64,000 bases of DNA, taken from assembly GCA_963682025.1 (NCBI GenBank), contig OY821522.1, forward strand, positions 22,522,787 to 22,586,786, written 5' to 3'. The DNA is from Cordilura impudica. Taxonomy: Eukaryota > Arthropoda > Insecta > Diptera > Scathophagidae. Under the pieces are notes generated by a model, which saw only the letters and a list, made by a program, of their open reading frames with translations, ran no database searches and was not told the DNA's origin. The translations under genes were made by a program, and so were the position numbers. Shown piece by piece: positions 42,736 through 54,962 of this stretch. Within the stretch, counting starts at the first letter, position 1; each line of letters starts with the position of its first letter.

Positions 42736-44079
42736 TTAAGAACTCGGGATTAGCGTCTCAGAAGGAGAGTCCCCAGTGGCCATCTCGTTCCGTTTCCGGT
42801 TTCCCATATGGGTGTTTTTACATTTAGTGGTTACTACACCACATTTTCCACATTTATAACAAAAAATGTGCCTAGTTTCTTCCGGGCAATATATATGAAT
42901 GACCGAGAGACAATTCCAGCATTTAATTTTTGAAGAGTCAGGTTTTGTATTGCGACGTGAGAATTGAAGTGCTTCTAGCTGAGGGTCCTTTTCGGATTCA
43001 CTGTCAAGATCTTCAACTGAATCAATTTCTATCTCATTAACATGACGAGAAATTTTTGAACTTGGTAATGTCATATTACTTTCACGAAGAAACTTTTCGG
43101 CATTGCGTGCTATATCTCTTAAACTGTGAAGAGTCCTAGGGTCAGTGTTAAACAACATAAATTTTAGGTTTGTGGTGACAATTTTCTTCAAAATATCTAT
43201 AAGCTTTCCCTCAACCATGGGTTCTCTCATTCGGGAGTTCAATAATAATAGCAGAATGAAAATCATCATTTGATTCCCTTGCTTGTTGCTTACGCATATG
43301 AATCCTCTTCAAAACGTCATGATCCGTTTCTGATGTACCGAATTCTTAAGATATACTATATTTAAGAAGAGGGTAAGAAGAGTCATTAACTTGTTTCATA
43401 AGCCCCCAGTACCGTTTTTCTGCCTTTCCGCTAAGGAATATTTGACAGTTTTCCAGCAATTGCTCTTCAGAACAGCGGGATCTTTTTGAAAGAGTATCAA
43501 TTTTGAAAAAGAAAACCTGAAACGTTATCGGTACCATCGAAAAAAAACTTTCCATTTTTCTAAGTCAACTTTATTGTAACGATAAGATATTGGCGGCTGA
43601 GTATTACGATCAGGAGAAACGTGTGACGGGTTACCACTTCCAAAATTTTTAAAAGGAATGTTTGTAGCTGGGTAGCTAGGAGTTCGTGAGTTTTGAGCCA
43701 AATTAGAAATAGTTGCTATTATAGAATCTAGCTCTGATCTAAATTCTTCTTGAGTGGATCGAATAGTTTGCTGTACTACAGCTATCAAATTTTCTTTGCT
43801 AACAGCATTTTCAGCAGTATTTGGCTGATTTTGAGGAATATTATTTTCCGAAGAAGCCATGTTAATACACGAATTTATCCTAGATTGGTTATCAATAAAG
43901 CCTGTAGGTTGCAAAAGTTCTTCTAAAGAAGCTTGGCTTAGCTGTGAAATATATAATAAATTATCTTGCTGGGGGTTTGAAGTAATATTCTTATTATCAG
44001 AAGTAGGAACATCTAAAGTGTAGTTAATAGCTGAATTATTAGAACTACGTGGTGGTGAGTGGACTACTTTTGGACTCAA
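42736..44079 (-). pseudogene. gag: Element B gag with zinc knuckles
   Basis: Three minus-strand frames. 44079-43525 starts MSPKVVHSPPRSSNNSAINY and is rich in Ser, Asn, Gln, typical for an N-terminal gag region. 43555-43346 resembles capsid (CSEEQLLENCQIFLSGKAEK). 43269-42736 ends in a nucleocapsid-like part with CWNCLSVIHIYCPEE and CYKCGKCGVVTTKC, two Cys-rich knuckles of which neither keeps a perfect CCHC spacing. Frameshifts at about 43540 and 43300 separate the parts. It is the particle-forming protein of the element, no longer functional. Confidence 0.7.
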
Positions 44080-44657
44080 AGTTGATGGAATGAGTAGATC
44101 TTCTTAAGATTTAGTGGTATTTACAATTCTACCCGTACCTCTGGGTGAGTTTGAAATATTTTTCGAACCGCGAACAGAACTACGCGTAAGAATGCTCATA
44201 ATAAAAATAATGTCAACAAAATTTGACCGAAAAATATTTAAATTTCCGAAAAGAAAAAAAAAAAAAAACAAATCAATATTGGAACGTCAATTTGCATTTG
44301 TGAGAGAGGAAGAAAAATCAGTTGTGTGCAAATAAAATTTTCATTTGAATTTGAAGATCAATATAAAATTTTGATATAAATATTTTAGAACGAAAAAACT
44401 CTAGTTTAAAAAAAAAAATTGTCGTTTGTGGCAAGTGGCAGTAAAAGAAATGAGAACTAAAATTTTGACAAAACCATAAACCTGCATGGAATTTTGAACT
44501 AAAAATTAAAGTTAGTATAATTGATTTGAAATTTCTAAATTGTTGAAATTAAATTAAGAGGGAATTTAATTAACTAAAACGGAAAATTTGCTAATTGAAG
44601 TATATTTGAAAACGGTTAAAAACTGCATCAAAATTAAAGAATAAATGCAAATATATA
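44080..44657 (-). other. Element B leader, part next to gag
   Basis: AT-rich sequence with no gene, between gag and the mariner. It continues at 45945 on the other side of the mariner. Confidence 0.5.
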
Positions 44658-45944
44658 AAGGGTCCGCCATCTAACGTTTTTTTTTTAAATAGCGCTTATT
44701 TCGTGAATGGTAACACATAGCTCATGTCTGATTTGACAGATAATTAGTTTTATCCTTCTGCTGAACGAATATGGTTGTCTATACGCTTGAACGATGCTGC
44801 GAAATATTGCGACATTACTTTGAAAATCATGGTAATATTGCAGAATGTGTGCGAAATTTGCGTACGGATTTTGGAAGAAGAGAAGCACCGTCAGCTCCGT
44901 ATGTTCGTTATCTTGTGAAAAAAGTGAAAGAAACTCGTTTATCGATGAGTGTGAAAAGCCAAAAACAGTGCGTACACCCGAGAATATTGCTGATGTGGAA
45001 GAAAGTGTGCGTGAAGCGCCATCAACATCAATTCACCGTCGTTCTCAAGAATTGAACATTTCGGAGGCATCATTGAGACGAATTTTGCATAAAGACATTG
45101 GTATGACGCCATACAAAGTCCAATTGGTTCAGGAGTTGAAGCCAACTGACCATCCAATGCGTTTTCGCTTCGCTAAGTGGGCCTGTGATCGACTTACAGA
45201 TGATGCCGATTTTGCCAAAAAAATCATCTTTTCAGATGAAGCTCATTTTGATCTTGGCGGGTATGTAAACAAGCAAAATTGTCGCATTTGGGGCACAGAA
45301 AACCCGCACGCATACATTAAAAGCCGATACACCCAAAACGAGTCACTGTTTGGTGCGGATTTTGGTCTAGAGGCATAATTGGGCCATTTTTCTTCGAAAA
45401 TGAGCAAGGAGTGGCCGTTACAGTCAATGGCGATCGTTATCGGGCCATGTTGAACGAATTTTTGTTCACAAAAATTTAAGAGGAGAATATTGGCAACATT
45501 TGATTTCAACAGGACGGCGCTATGTGCCACACAGCCGAAGCTACACTCGATGTTTTGCGCCCTGTTTTTGAAGATCGCATTATCAGCCGCAGAGCTGATG
45601 TCGTTTGGCCACCTCGGAGCTGCGATTTGACACCGTTGGACTATTATTTGTGGGGCGCTTTCAAAGATAAGTGTTACGCCAACAAGCCAGAGACAATTGA
45701 CGCTTTAAAGGACAATATTCGTGATGCCATTGGTGAACAGCTGCACACAATCGATAATGTGCTTAAGAATTGGACCGATCGTATAGGCTACTGCATGGTC
45801 AGCCGAGGCAGCCATTTGAATGAAGTTATTTTCCATTATTAACCGGAAGGATTGTACTTTCAAATAAAAAAAGAAATTTGAGATAATGTTCAGTAGTTTT
45901 TTTTATAGCATTTTCAAAATAAAAAAGTTATTTGGGGGACCCTT
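44658..45944 (+). mobile_element. mariner-family transposon
   Basis: A 1287-bp element flanked by TA on each side (44656-44657 and 45945-45946). The ends are imperfect inverted repeats: AAGGGTCCGCCATCTAACG against AAGGGTCCCCCAAATAACT read inward from the right. Size, TA duplication and the transposase inside are all those of Tc1/mariner elements. It sits in the leader of element B. Confidence 0.9.
44771..45843 (+). pseudogene. mariner transposase, frameshifted
   Basis: The N-terminal DNA-binding part starts MVVYTLERCCEILRHYFENH at 44771. A frame change near 44935 leads into the frame 44845-45378 with the first catalytic Asp in IFSDEAHFDLGG (about 45228-45263). Another frame change near 45355 and a TAA at about 45478 precede the last part, with the second Asp in FQQDGAMCHTA (about 45508) and the third in PPRSCDLTPLDYYLWG (about 45612-45660). 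By my count 36 residues lie between the second and third Asp, two more than in classical DD34D mariners. The protein would cut and rejoin the element's ends; this copy cannot make it whole. Confidence 0.85.
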
Positions 45945-46821
45945 TATAATGTAAAAATAATACCAAAATGTGACAAAAATTTCCTTGTTGAAATTAAAAA
46001 AAAAATTATCTTTGGTAATTTAAAACCAATTTTATAAAAAAAAAATATCATCTTGAATTTTTGTAATAAAAATTAATGAAACAAAATTTTAAAGTGTTAA
46101 ATATTTGTAAAGAAAATCAATTATATAATTTTGAGAATCCAGCTAACGTTAGAGAGGTACAGGCAAATAGATTTTTAATTTAGTTTTACACTGCTAGGTA
46201 TAACATTTTGTGACGTATTTATACTGGCTTGTATAAAACGTTTCCAACACTGATTCAGCTTCATCTAATATTCGACTATGAAAGAGAATCTATTTTGGAT
46301 AAATCAATAAAAAAAAATTCTCTTTATATAGGATTATAAGCTTACAGCCAGGTTCACTAAGGTTTTCCTAAACTTTACCGCAAACTAATATTTCATTGAA
46401 ATTATAAAAAATTGTGACTTGTAAATTTTAAGGTAGCCTTAACTCATACGATTACCCCAAACTTTCTATCGTCGATACATAAAAGGATTATAATCTTATG
46501 AAGTTTAACTGATAGAAATTTGAGAAAAGATATGAATTTTGTATTAAATTGAAAGAGAATTAACAAACGATTATGAATGTGGTATTGCATAATATGCAAA
46601 CTTAATTTCAAAAATTAAAGTCTCACCTTCATAAAAGTTAAAAAAAATATTGGCAACCTTCAGCATTGATTCATCACCCGATTAATAAAAGAATTGTCAG
46701 TGATTGAAATCTTGTTTAGATTTTGGGTTTATTCCTCTATTTTCTGAACAAATTTTCTTCACAACACTAATTTTTAAAGGTCTACTACTGTACTTAATTT
46801 CATTAGACTACCAAATGGTAG
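45945..46821 (-). other. Element B leader, outer part
   Basis: AT-rich sequence without a gene between the mariner and the primer binding site. With the inner part, the leader would be about 1.4 kb without the mariner, long but not unknown for insect gypsy elements. Confidence 0.45.
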
Positions 46822-46839
46822 CCTTTTCGTTGGGCGCCA
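46822..46839 (-). promoter_or_regulatory. Degenerate primer binding site of element B
   Basis: The plus strand ends CGTTGGGCGCCA (46828-46839), identical over 12 bases to the 3' end of tRNA-Lys(CUU); the bases before it are diverged. The short stretch to its right, up to about 46892, would be the end of the 5' LTR, cut by the Penelope-like fragments. Confidence 0.55.
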
Positions 46840-46892
46840 TTTATATAACGCGCGGTCTAATTCGACAAAATTATTTATTATATGTATAACAA

Positions 46893-47352
46893 AATCAATG
46901 ATCGTTTTGTTGTTCCTATATATACTAAGTCACATGCTTGATCGTCATTACCCTTACAGTGTATTTCGTAGACAATGTTGTTGCGTTTGTTTTTGTCTAT
47001 TGGAGCCAACGCAACAACAAAATTGTATACGAATTACACTGTAAGGGTAATGACGATCAAGCATGTGATTTAGTATATATAGGAACAAAAAAGCGAGCAT
47101 TGGAGACGAGAACGGGCGAACATAAACAATATATAACGAAAAAGAAAGAGACAACTGCATTATAACAGCATATAATATAAACTGGGCATACAGCTGATTT
47201 TAATAAAGTCAGAATACTGGACAAAGAAAATTTTGAGAAGAAAAGATATATGATAGAAAGTTTATGTATATAACAAAACAAAGAAAAAACAATGAATTTG
47301 AAGGGAGATACAGATGGAATGCGCGAATTATATAGTTGCAATACACTAAATC
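46893..47352 (+). mobile_element. Penelope GIY-YIG endonuclease fragments, inverted
   Basis: The plus strand from about 47005 reads NKIVYELHCKGNDDQACDLV, YIGTKKRALETRTGEHKQYI, then, past a TAA at about 47163, more of the same endonuclease (TGHTADFNKVRILDKENF) and a stop near 47358. It is the 3' end of a Penelope-like element, a GIY-YIG nuclease related to that at 14081-14400 but distinct. To its left, 46910-46985 is the reverse complement of 47010-47085 with about 90% identity by eye, so the two make a long hairpin with a loop of some 25 bases. The left arm encodes the same motif on the minus strand. Confidence 0.75.
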
Positions 47353-47639
47353 AGCTGTGATATTATTTATAAGTAGTGATGTATTTAAATTGTTTACAAT
47401 TTATGGTTTAATGTTTTTATTAAATGTTAAATGTAGTGCATCTTAATGTTAAAAGATTAATTTTACTGCAAGTCATAATCTGCTCTTTGGAGTATTATCG
47501 TAATAAAATAATGTTTTCTTTTTTATTAAAATAGACAAAAAAAATCCCCCTAATGAATTCAACAATAAATATTGACAAAACGTTGATATAAAATATGTAA
47601 TAAAAATCTTTTATTTACATTAAAACTTTAGGTCAAAAT
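47353..47639. other. AT-rich spacer
   Basis: Nothing recognisable between the Penelope-like fragment and element F. Confidence 0.5.
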
Positions 47640-49728
47640 TAACTCAAATAAATAAACTACTAGAAAACTATTAAACTTGGCCAAAAAATAATAATATAAT
47701 TAAAATAAAGGATATGTTCTATACTCTCTATCTCCTCCATATTCATGCAGCTAAGACAGAATATATTTGGTGCGGCCCTGAGGCATTCAGCGTGTTTCCC
47801 TATGAAGCCGTGCCCAGTGATAACAGCAACTACCATCGAAATCTCCCCACGGGGGAGTGATAGTAGCGCACTTGTACGCTTTCGATTCAGAGCCAGCCAG
47901 ATTTGTCCCGAGCTCCCACACGTTAATCCATTAGTATCAACACATTCCAAATCCGCTGGAGCCTGTAACTAAGTACCCTGTCTTGCCAGCTCATCAGCTT
48001 TGCTGTTTTCCGGTGTATTCCTATATCCTGCTACCCAAATGAATCTGGCATCGAACTGCTTGGCCGTCTCATTTAAGGACGAGTAGCAGTTAACGGTGGT
48101 TCTCGTTTTCAGGAACAATGATTCCATGGATTTGCCGCGGCTTGTCTATCAGAGTTGATGTTGACTGTGGTTATAGACAAAATATTCCGGCCCAGCCAAT
48201 CAGCAACTTCCTTTATAGCCAGTACCTCCGCCTGATATACGCTGGTAACTTTCGATCCAGATTTATTCTAAGCTCCCCTGAATATGTTCCGCAAACAACT
48301 TGACCATTCAGTTTCGATCCGTCAGTGTAGAAAGTTATGGAACGCCTGCTACCTGGAGTCCTCCCAGATCCAGATTCCCTGGTCGGTAGTAGAATGTTGT
48401 AGTGTCGTGCCTGCCAGTCAGGATCACGCCGTGGCCGCAATTGTAGCCTCGACATTGTAGTGTGCTCCTTACTAGAATGGCCGATGAGGCCGCCGACTGC
48501 TTCCCAAGTATGTCCAATGGTATTAGGTGTAAGAGGATGTTCACAGCATCTGGAAGTGTAGTACGAAGGGCGTCAGTGTTACACATAGAAGCCATCCCCT
48601 GTACCTTTGCAAGAAGATTGACATTGGAGGCCTTCTCAGCTATGTAGATCCAATGAGAAATTTTCGGGCTAAAGCCCCATCGGTTGCCAATGGCCTTTTT
48701 GCAGAAGTGTAGAGCTATTGTTGCCTTCTTCGGCCGCTCCTGAAGATCAGCTTCCTGCCCACGAATACCCCAAGATACTTGTCTCCATCACTTCAGTGTC
48801 ATCGAGAGAAATAGGATCGAAAAAAGGTTGTGAAACGAACAAGTTCTGTTTTGGTCGGATTTACCCCCAGACCACAACTGCTTGTTCAGCTGGATAGCAC
48901 CATGTTCGTCCGTTGGCTATGGCCACGTCATTAGCATAGGAGACTGCGCTGCAGCCTTGTACCTCCAACGAAACTATCATTGAGTTCAGCGCTGAGTTCC
49001 AGAGAAATGGTGATAAAAGGCCTCCTTGTGGCGTTCCTCTGTTCACAAAGCGGGATACAAGAGACATCCCCAATTTAGACGTTATCCTCCTGTTTCAAGT
49101 AGATTTCCAATCAATGAGATGATCACATAATTATTTCCTAGACTAGATAGTGCCGCTACTATCGAGTCCGATATTGTTAAAAGCCCCCTCTATATCCGAA
49201 AAAGTTGTCATGGTGTATTCTCCGAGCGATTTCTCGATGGTACCTAGAAGCTCGTAAAGAGCTATCTTCGTTGACGTTCCCTTGCTGTAGGCATTCAGTG
49301 TGTGAGCTTTTTCAGCTTTTTTAATGAACACCACCTTTGTCTCCCTCTACTTTATAGGTATATACGCTAATTTAATACAGCAAGTGAAAAGCCTACATAA
49401 CCGGGGAAATATAGTCCGACACCTGCTGCAATCCATCTGGAATAATTCCGTCAGGTCCTAGAGATTTTTAAGACTTGCAGCTCCTAACCACCCAGGGCAA
49501 TGATGGTGCGTTAATTGTCTCCGAAGCAATATCTGTCATGCTAGCGTCAGAGCATTCATCGCCTGAAACGACGCAGAGGAAATGCCAGGAAAATTGGTGT
49601 CTAGTAGCGAGCTAAGTCGTTCCCTACTGGAGGTAGCCTAACTTGCAATTAATAGAAACGAGAACATTTCGTAGCCTAGGTGCCGCGGAAACGTCTTCTA
49701 TGTTGCCCCAGAATTTTATCCAAGAATC
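47640..49728 (-). pseudogene. Element F: decayed non-LTR retrotransposon, RT and RNase H
   Basis: Minus strand from 49728: a pre-RT segment (SWIKFWGNIEDV, then APRLRNVLVSINC, about 49725-49630); RT motif A-like FSDIEGAFNNI (about 49195-49160); motif B GTPQGGLLSPFLWNSALNSM (about 49050-48990); motif C-like YANDVAIA (about 48945-48920), with N for the second catalytic D; an RNase H start TDGSKLNG (about 48340-48315); and a C-terminal part with ITGHGFIGKHAECLRAAPN and CLSCMNMEEIESIEHIL (about 47810-47715). The order RT then RNase H and this tail are usual in I/LOA-like insect elements. Many stops and frameshifts; element E1 has split it at 49728, and only about 25 bases of its other side survive (55557-55581). 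Confidence 0.75.
49718..49728. repeat. Target duplication of E1 (left copy)
   Basis: ATCCAAGAATC here and at 55546-55556 flank element E1. The pre-insertion sequence restores an uninterrupted piece of element F. Confidence 0.85.
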
Positions 49729-50005
49729 CAGTACGAATATAAGCTTCACTCAAAACAGACGTCTTGCTAATAAAAATCCTTTTCAGACAATTTAAAATCG
49801 ATCGAAGTGTACCCAGTGCTAATTATATACTTTTATAATCAATTACTAAAACAACTGAATTGATTTCAGTCAAATTTAACAAAACAAAAGTCAAGTATAA
49901 AAAAATAAAAGAACAAACAAACATAATCTTTTAATTTTAATATTCACATTAACAAAATAAAACCTGTTTTACTTTACAAAGAGTGTGAAATAAATTAAAA
50001 CAACA
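49729..50005 (+). other. 5' UTR of E1
   Basis: About 277 bases before the ORF1 start codon, probably including the internal promoter that such elements carry near their first base. No defined promoter motif beyond the CAGTACG start is claimed. Confidence 0.5.
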
Positions 50006-51201
50006 ATGAATAAGCCACCAGATCGTGTGGTGAATTCATCACCTTCTCTTAAATGGGATAAAACAACAACATTCAATTTCTCACAACCAGGTCCCATTTA
50101 TTTAATAATGACAAGAACAAATAGCACCGACACTCTTACTAACGTATCTCCCTTTTTATTGAAAAAAGCAATCGACAACACATGTAATAGCGAAGTAGAG
50201 GAATGTAAGAAACTATTAAGTGGAAGCTTGTTAATAAAAACAAAAAACTATGTTCAGGCAAACAAACTAACAACATTAGTTACTCTCTCTTATACGATTA
50301 CAGTAGAAGTTACAGAATATAAAACACTAAACCAAACCAAAGGTGTAATCTATTGCAATGACCTACGAGGGATTGCTGAAAATGAAATAACAAATGAACT
50401 ATTAACCCAGAACGTACGCGAAACTAAAAAAATATACAAAAAAGTAAACGAAACACTAATTGAAACCGGCCTTATAATTCCTACATTTGCATCCTCTTCA
50501 CTACCCAGCGACATCAAAATTGGATACCAAAAAGTTAATGTTCGGCCATACATTCCTCTCCCAATAAAATGCAACAATTGCCAACAATTTGGTCACATTG
50601 CCAAATTTTGTAAAACCAACAAAATTTGTTACTACTGTGCAAATGAATACCACTTAAACCCTGATATAGAAAACGATGAGTGCAAAAATTAAATCAACTG
50701 TATAAACAGCATAAAACACAAAACTGAAAATACCAATCACACCTCTAAAGACAAAAAATGTCCGACTTTTATCAAACATAAAGAACTACAAAATTGACAA
50801 TTAATCTGCACTTTAAATCTACAATGAACGCCACCAACATGACGGATCACTATACTCTTCTACTGCTAACAATAACATCACTAAACAAGTCATCAAAGAT
50901 AACATCAATTCTATATATTCACAAAAAACGTTAACAGCCACTAAACCCACTACCTCTACAACCAGCTAATAAAATAACATTTAGATATGATACCATATCT
51001 GATTCTGAATCGGATATTCAAACACCTCCAACGACTTCCAAAGATGCAACATCAAAAAAAGGGATATTAATTCTCCCTAGAACAACATCCAAAAGAATAC
51101 AAGAACAGCTTAAGAAGATCGCAAATCCACGCAATACATCCACTAATCCCCCAAAAAAAACAAAGGAAAAACAACAAGAAGCTAAGCGACGACCAAATTG
51201 A
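50006..51201 (+). pseudogene. E1 ORF1: gag-like RNA-binding protein
   Basis: The frame starts MNKPPDRVVNSSPSLKWDKT and runs 228 codons to a TAA at 50690-50692. Near its end is a CCHC zinc knuckle with the canonical C-x2-C-x4-H-x4-C spacing (CNNCQQFGHIAKFC, about 50571-50612), followed by a second, looser one (CYYCANEYH). Homologous-looking sequence continues beyond the stop (for example SDSESDIQTPPTTSKDA at 51000-51050, then a Lys-rich end and TGA at about 51199-51201), so the protein was once longer and is now split. In I-like elements ORF1 binds the element RNA and forms particles with it. The start was chosen as the first ATG after the 5' UTR. Confidence 0.8.
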
Positions 51202-51904
51202 CTACTCTTCAAATGATGTCTAATTCCGGCAAATATTTAAAAACCATATTATCATTATTATTTCAAAACTTATCAACATTAACACCCCCTACATTTCCAA
51301 TTATTCTCAATAATTTAAATATTTCTTATCGTAATAATTTTTTACTTATTCTTTCACAAGATTGTGTTTCTGATCATAGCACGACTATATCTGTCTTTGT
51401 TATAGTTGTTGACACAATATTGTACTACAATCCATATTTTTTTCCACTTATCACTCTCTATTATATATCAATATTATTTTTATTCACTTATTTATAATAT
51501 TCGTATCAACTTGCACACTGTGCTTTTTAGTATTTCCACTTATCTACATAATTTGAATGGTGATTATTTTTACAAGTATTATTACTCTAATTTGCCCTTT
51601 AATTTTATTGTTGATATTAACCTCATTACCTACTGCTACACACATCTGAAAGTGCATCTGTTACTAATCCTTACACATAATTTTTATACGCATGCAAATT
51701 TATTATTTTTATACATCTACTACTCTTTCAATTTGTTCTTAATTATATACTCATTATATATACTCAAAAGTTACATTACCAAACTATTCAACATCATAAA
51801 TTCACTAATATCTCACATTGATGTACACCTTCCGTGGCCAACTTATAAAATATCCATTCATAACAGACCTAACATTATAAAACTCAGTTTCACTTTTCAC
51901 ACCA
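51202..51904 (+). other. ORF1-ORF2 spacer of E1
   Basis: T-rich sequence of about 700 bases. Open frames of up to 168 codons made of Tyr, Phe, Leu and Ile reflect composition, not a recognisable protein. The I factor also has a long inter-ORF region. Confidence 0.5.
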
Positions 51905-54900
51905 TAAAATGACTTTATATACTTTATAGGAACAATTATAACGAATTACAAATCCTTTTAAAAACCTTTGCACCAAAGATCCTATGCATACAAGAGACTC
52001 ATATACATGACATAACAAATCTAAGTGTACCAATTAACTACACAATCTATTCAAAAAATACTTCAAATACTAGATACGGTGGAGTTGCCATACTTGTCCA
52101 TAACTCCTTACAGTACAAACAAATTAACGTAGGACACCACCCCCAAATAGACACTATTTCTATAGAGATAACTTCAAAATTCAAATTCAACATTTTCTCT
52201 ACATATATTGCACAACATTTTAGCAGACAAAATCTCGATGATATATTTAAGAAATCTACTTTACCAAATTTCATCATGGGAAATTTTAATAGGTGGCACA
52301 CTAGTTGGGGATCAGCCAGCAGCAACACTAGAGGAACAACCTTAGCTAACTTTATAATGATTCGGAATAAATTATTCTTAACGACACCGTACCAACCCAC
52401 TTTAGTACTCCTCCCTCCCATTGCACTCTATTCAGAATGGCATATTTTGGATAACCTGCATGGAAGTGACCACTATTCGATTATAGTCTCCCTTTTTCAC
52501 AATACACACCCCAATACCTCAAATTTCTTACCTAAATATAAGACAGATCTTGCAAATTGGCAAATATTTAAAAGGAAGTGTTTATTTTTCAATTCAAAAC
52601 GTCAAATAAGTGAAAATATCCATAAAGAAGCTGCCAATATCTCCAAAATTATTCTTCAATCTGCTAATATTGCTATACCTCAAACTAGGAAAATGTCCTG
52701 TAAAAAAGTCCCCTGCTGGAATAATAATCTAGAAACTCTCAAGACCCATAAAAACAAAGCTTGGTCTAAGTACAAACGTGACATGAGTCTTTTAAGAAAA
52801 TTAGAGCCCAATTTAAAAGAGAAATCAAGCTTTCCAAAGCAACATCTATAAATGAATTCGGTACCACTATCAACCCTTCTACGCCTATTGCTAAAATTTG
52901 GTCAAATATAAAAAATTTAACGGGTTTCAAATCAACAACCTCAATACATTGCGTATCTAAGTTAGACAACCCTAATATTATGCTGACAGAGAGATTAGAT
53001 GTGGCCCAAAAATTCGCAGCCTTTTGGTCTGATTACTCTTCAGATTTGAAATTCACGCAAAACTTCAGAAACCAAAAAAAGAGAAGCACAAGGGATCCTT
53101 ACTCTATAACTCCAACACGCAAAGCATTAATTATCGAATACCCCATCAACATGTTAGAACTCTCAACAGTAAAGTAAACTGAAAGGTAAAACACCTGGTA
53201 TGGACAGAGTGTCATATCCAATTATTAAAAACCTCCCTCTTGATATGAAAGATAGACTGTTAAATTTATATAACAATATATTTACCTACTATATTCCTCA
53301 ACAATATAAAAAAAACATTGTCATTCCTATTTTAAAGACCGGATCGGACAAATCTTTAGTTAAAGTATATAGAGCGATTTCCCTAAACTCTTGTCTTTCA
53401 AAGGTATTGGACAGAATCATCGCCAATAGACTGTGATGGTTCTTGCAAACAAACAAGCTTATTGATAACCGTCAATTTGGCTTTAAAAGAGGAAAATCAA
53501 CAATTGGTCCACTTTTATACATAGACTCTCACATCACCACCAGTTTATCTAGACGCAAACACATTTCAATTATATCACTAGACTTTGAGAGATCGTTCTA
53601 CAGAATTGGCATACACGCTGTTATTGACCAACTTACTTCATGGAAGATGGGTTCACATATTGTAAATTACGTCAAAAATTTTATGACCAATAGAAAAATT
53701 ATTATACGACTTGGTAACTGTTACTCAACCCCACATTCTTTGAATAATGGTATCTCACAAGGATCTCCTCTGTCAGTCATACTGTTCTTAATCGCATACA
53801 ACAGACTGTGTACGATTATTTCCTTTCATAAAGAAATTGACTTTGTTGCTTACGCAGATGATTTCAATCTAATTATTAAGTTCGACAAAAGAAAAAACCC
53901 TATAATTGATCTCAATCAATTGTTTTTTGATATTGAGGAATGGTCTTCTATTTCGGGAGCAATTCTTTCAATATCCAAATGCAAATATATTCATATATGT
54001 CGCAAGCAAAATTGCAACTGCGTATTACACTCCCCACACACAAACCTAACCCAAACCAATACTCTAAGGATACTCGGCTTAGATATAAACCAGAGGTATA
54101 ATTGGGTCAATCACATTACTCACATAGTGACTTCGCTATCTACCCGACTCAAGATCATAAAATGTCTATCCAATCCGGAGCTCAATTGCAATACTTGCAC
54201 TATTACTTCGGTGGTTAAATCATTAATCTTGTCAAAAACAAATTATGCATTACCAATATACGGGAACTCGCTCAACTCTATGTTACGCAAAATCAAGACA
54301 TTAGTCAATTCTGCTATCAGACTCTCTCTTGGAGCATTCCGCTCAACTCCAGTAAAAAATATGCTGTTCGAATCCAAAATTGCTTCAGTAGAAATACAAA
54401 CAAAAATATTAACTGCAAAACTTTTAAAATCAATAGCTTTCAGTTCAAACACACCCATCCGTCAACTAGTTAGACAATGTAAAACTTCCAAAATAATACC
54501 GAGAATACCATCAAATATATATCGTTCATTACAAAACTGCAAAAATGTAGTTGTTCCGCTTGATATAATAAATTCTGGTCCCATACAACACCCACCATGG
54601 CATTTGAATGACTGCATTATAAATACCACCCTACACAACCATACCAAATCCAATTGCAGCTCAGAGCAATACCAAATTTTATTCAACGAACTTAAAAATA
54701 CCTTTTACGATCACAAATTCTTTTTTACTGACGGTTCAAAAACCGATACAACTATATCATTTAGTATAACTACAGAAAATATGACTATCAAATCTGCCAT
54801 TCTCCCTGAATATAGTACTATATATTCTGCGGAACTAATAGCTATATATGAATCAATAAATCATGTATATCCAAAAACAGGAAAATTTGATATCAATAAC

Positions 54901-54962
54901 AAACATAAACAACGCAACCCACTATATTACCGAAATCAGAAATCTCTTAGTTGACAGACAAC
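51905..54962 (+). pseudogene. E1 ORF2: endonuclease, reverse transcriptase, RNase H
   Basis: An apurinic-type endonuclease starts the product: CIQETHIHD (about 51978), RYGGVAILVHNS, IMGNFNRWHTSWGSA (about 52272-52315, N where the family has D in GDFN) and HGSDHYSIIV. After frame changes at about 52800-52980 and 53177, the reverse transcriptase follows: GKTPGMDRVSYPIIKNLP, RQFGFKRGKSTI, SLDFERSFYRI (motif A), GISQGSPLSVILFLIAYN (motif B) and AYADDFNLI (motif C, about 53848-53875). A TGA at about 53434 interrupts it. RNase H begins FFTDGSKTDTTIS and SAELIAIYES, but about 33 bases with the next catalytic Asp are missing at about 54890, and the end (WVPGHCGIKENELADLIARE, 54978 on) is in another frame. 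Non-functional. Confidence 0.85.

Larger units (their letters stand above)
35339..46839 (-). mobile_element. Element B: Ty3/gypsy retrotransposon with two nested insertions
   Basis: On the minus strand, from right to left: primer site (46822-46839), leader, gag (44079-42736), protease (about 42480), reverse transcriptase (42205-41036), then after the interruption by element C, RNase H end and integrase (36563-35339). A mariner sits in the leader. The gene order protease, RT, RNase H, integrase is that of Ty3/gypsy. Two further fragments of the same family, D1 and D2, lie at 55582-57466 and 62461-64000. All coding parts have breaks. The clade within Ty3/gypsy is not clear from motifs alone. 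Confidence 0.8.

Noticed and set aside
51406..51912. 168-codon hydrophobic frame in E1, with a partner at 58374-58775 in E2
   Set aside because: T-rich spacer composition gives Phe/Tyr/Leu/Ile codons; there is no family motif, and the two copies exist because of the duplication.
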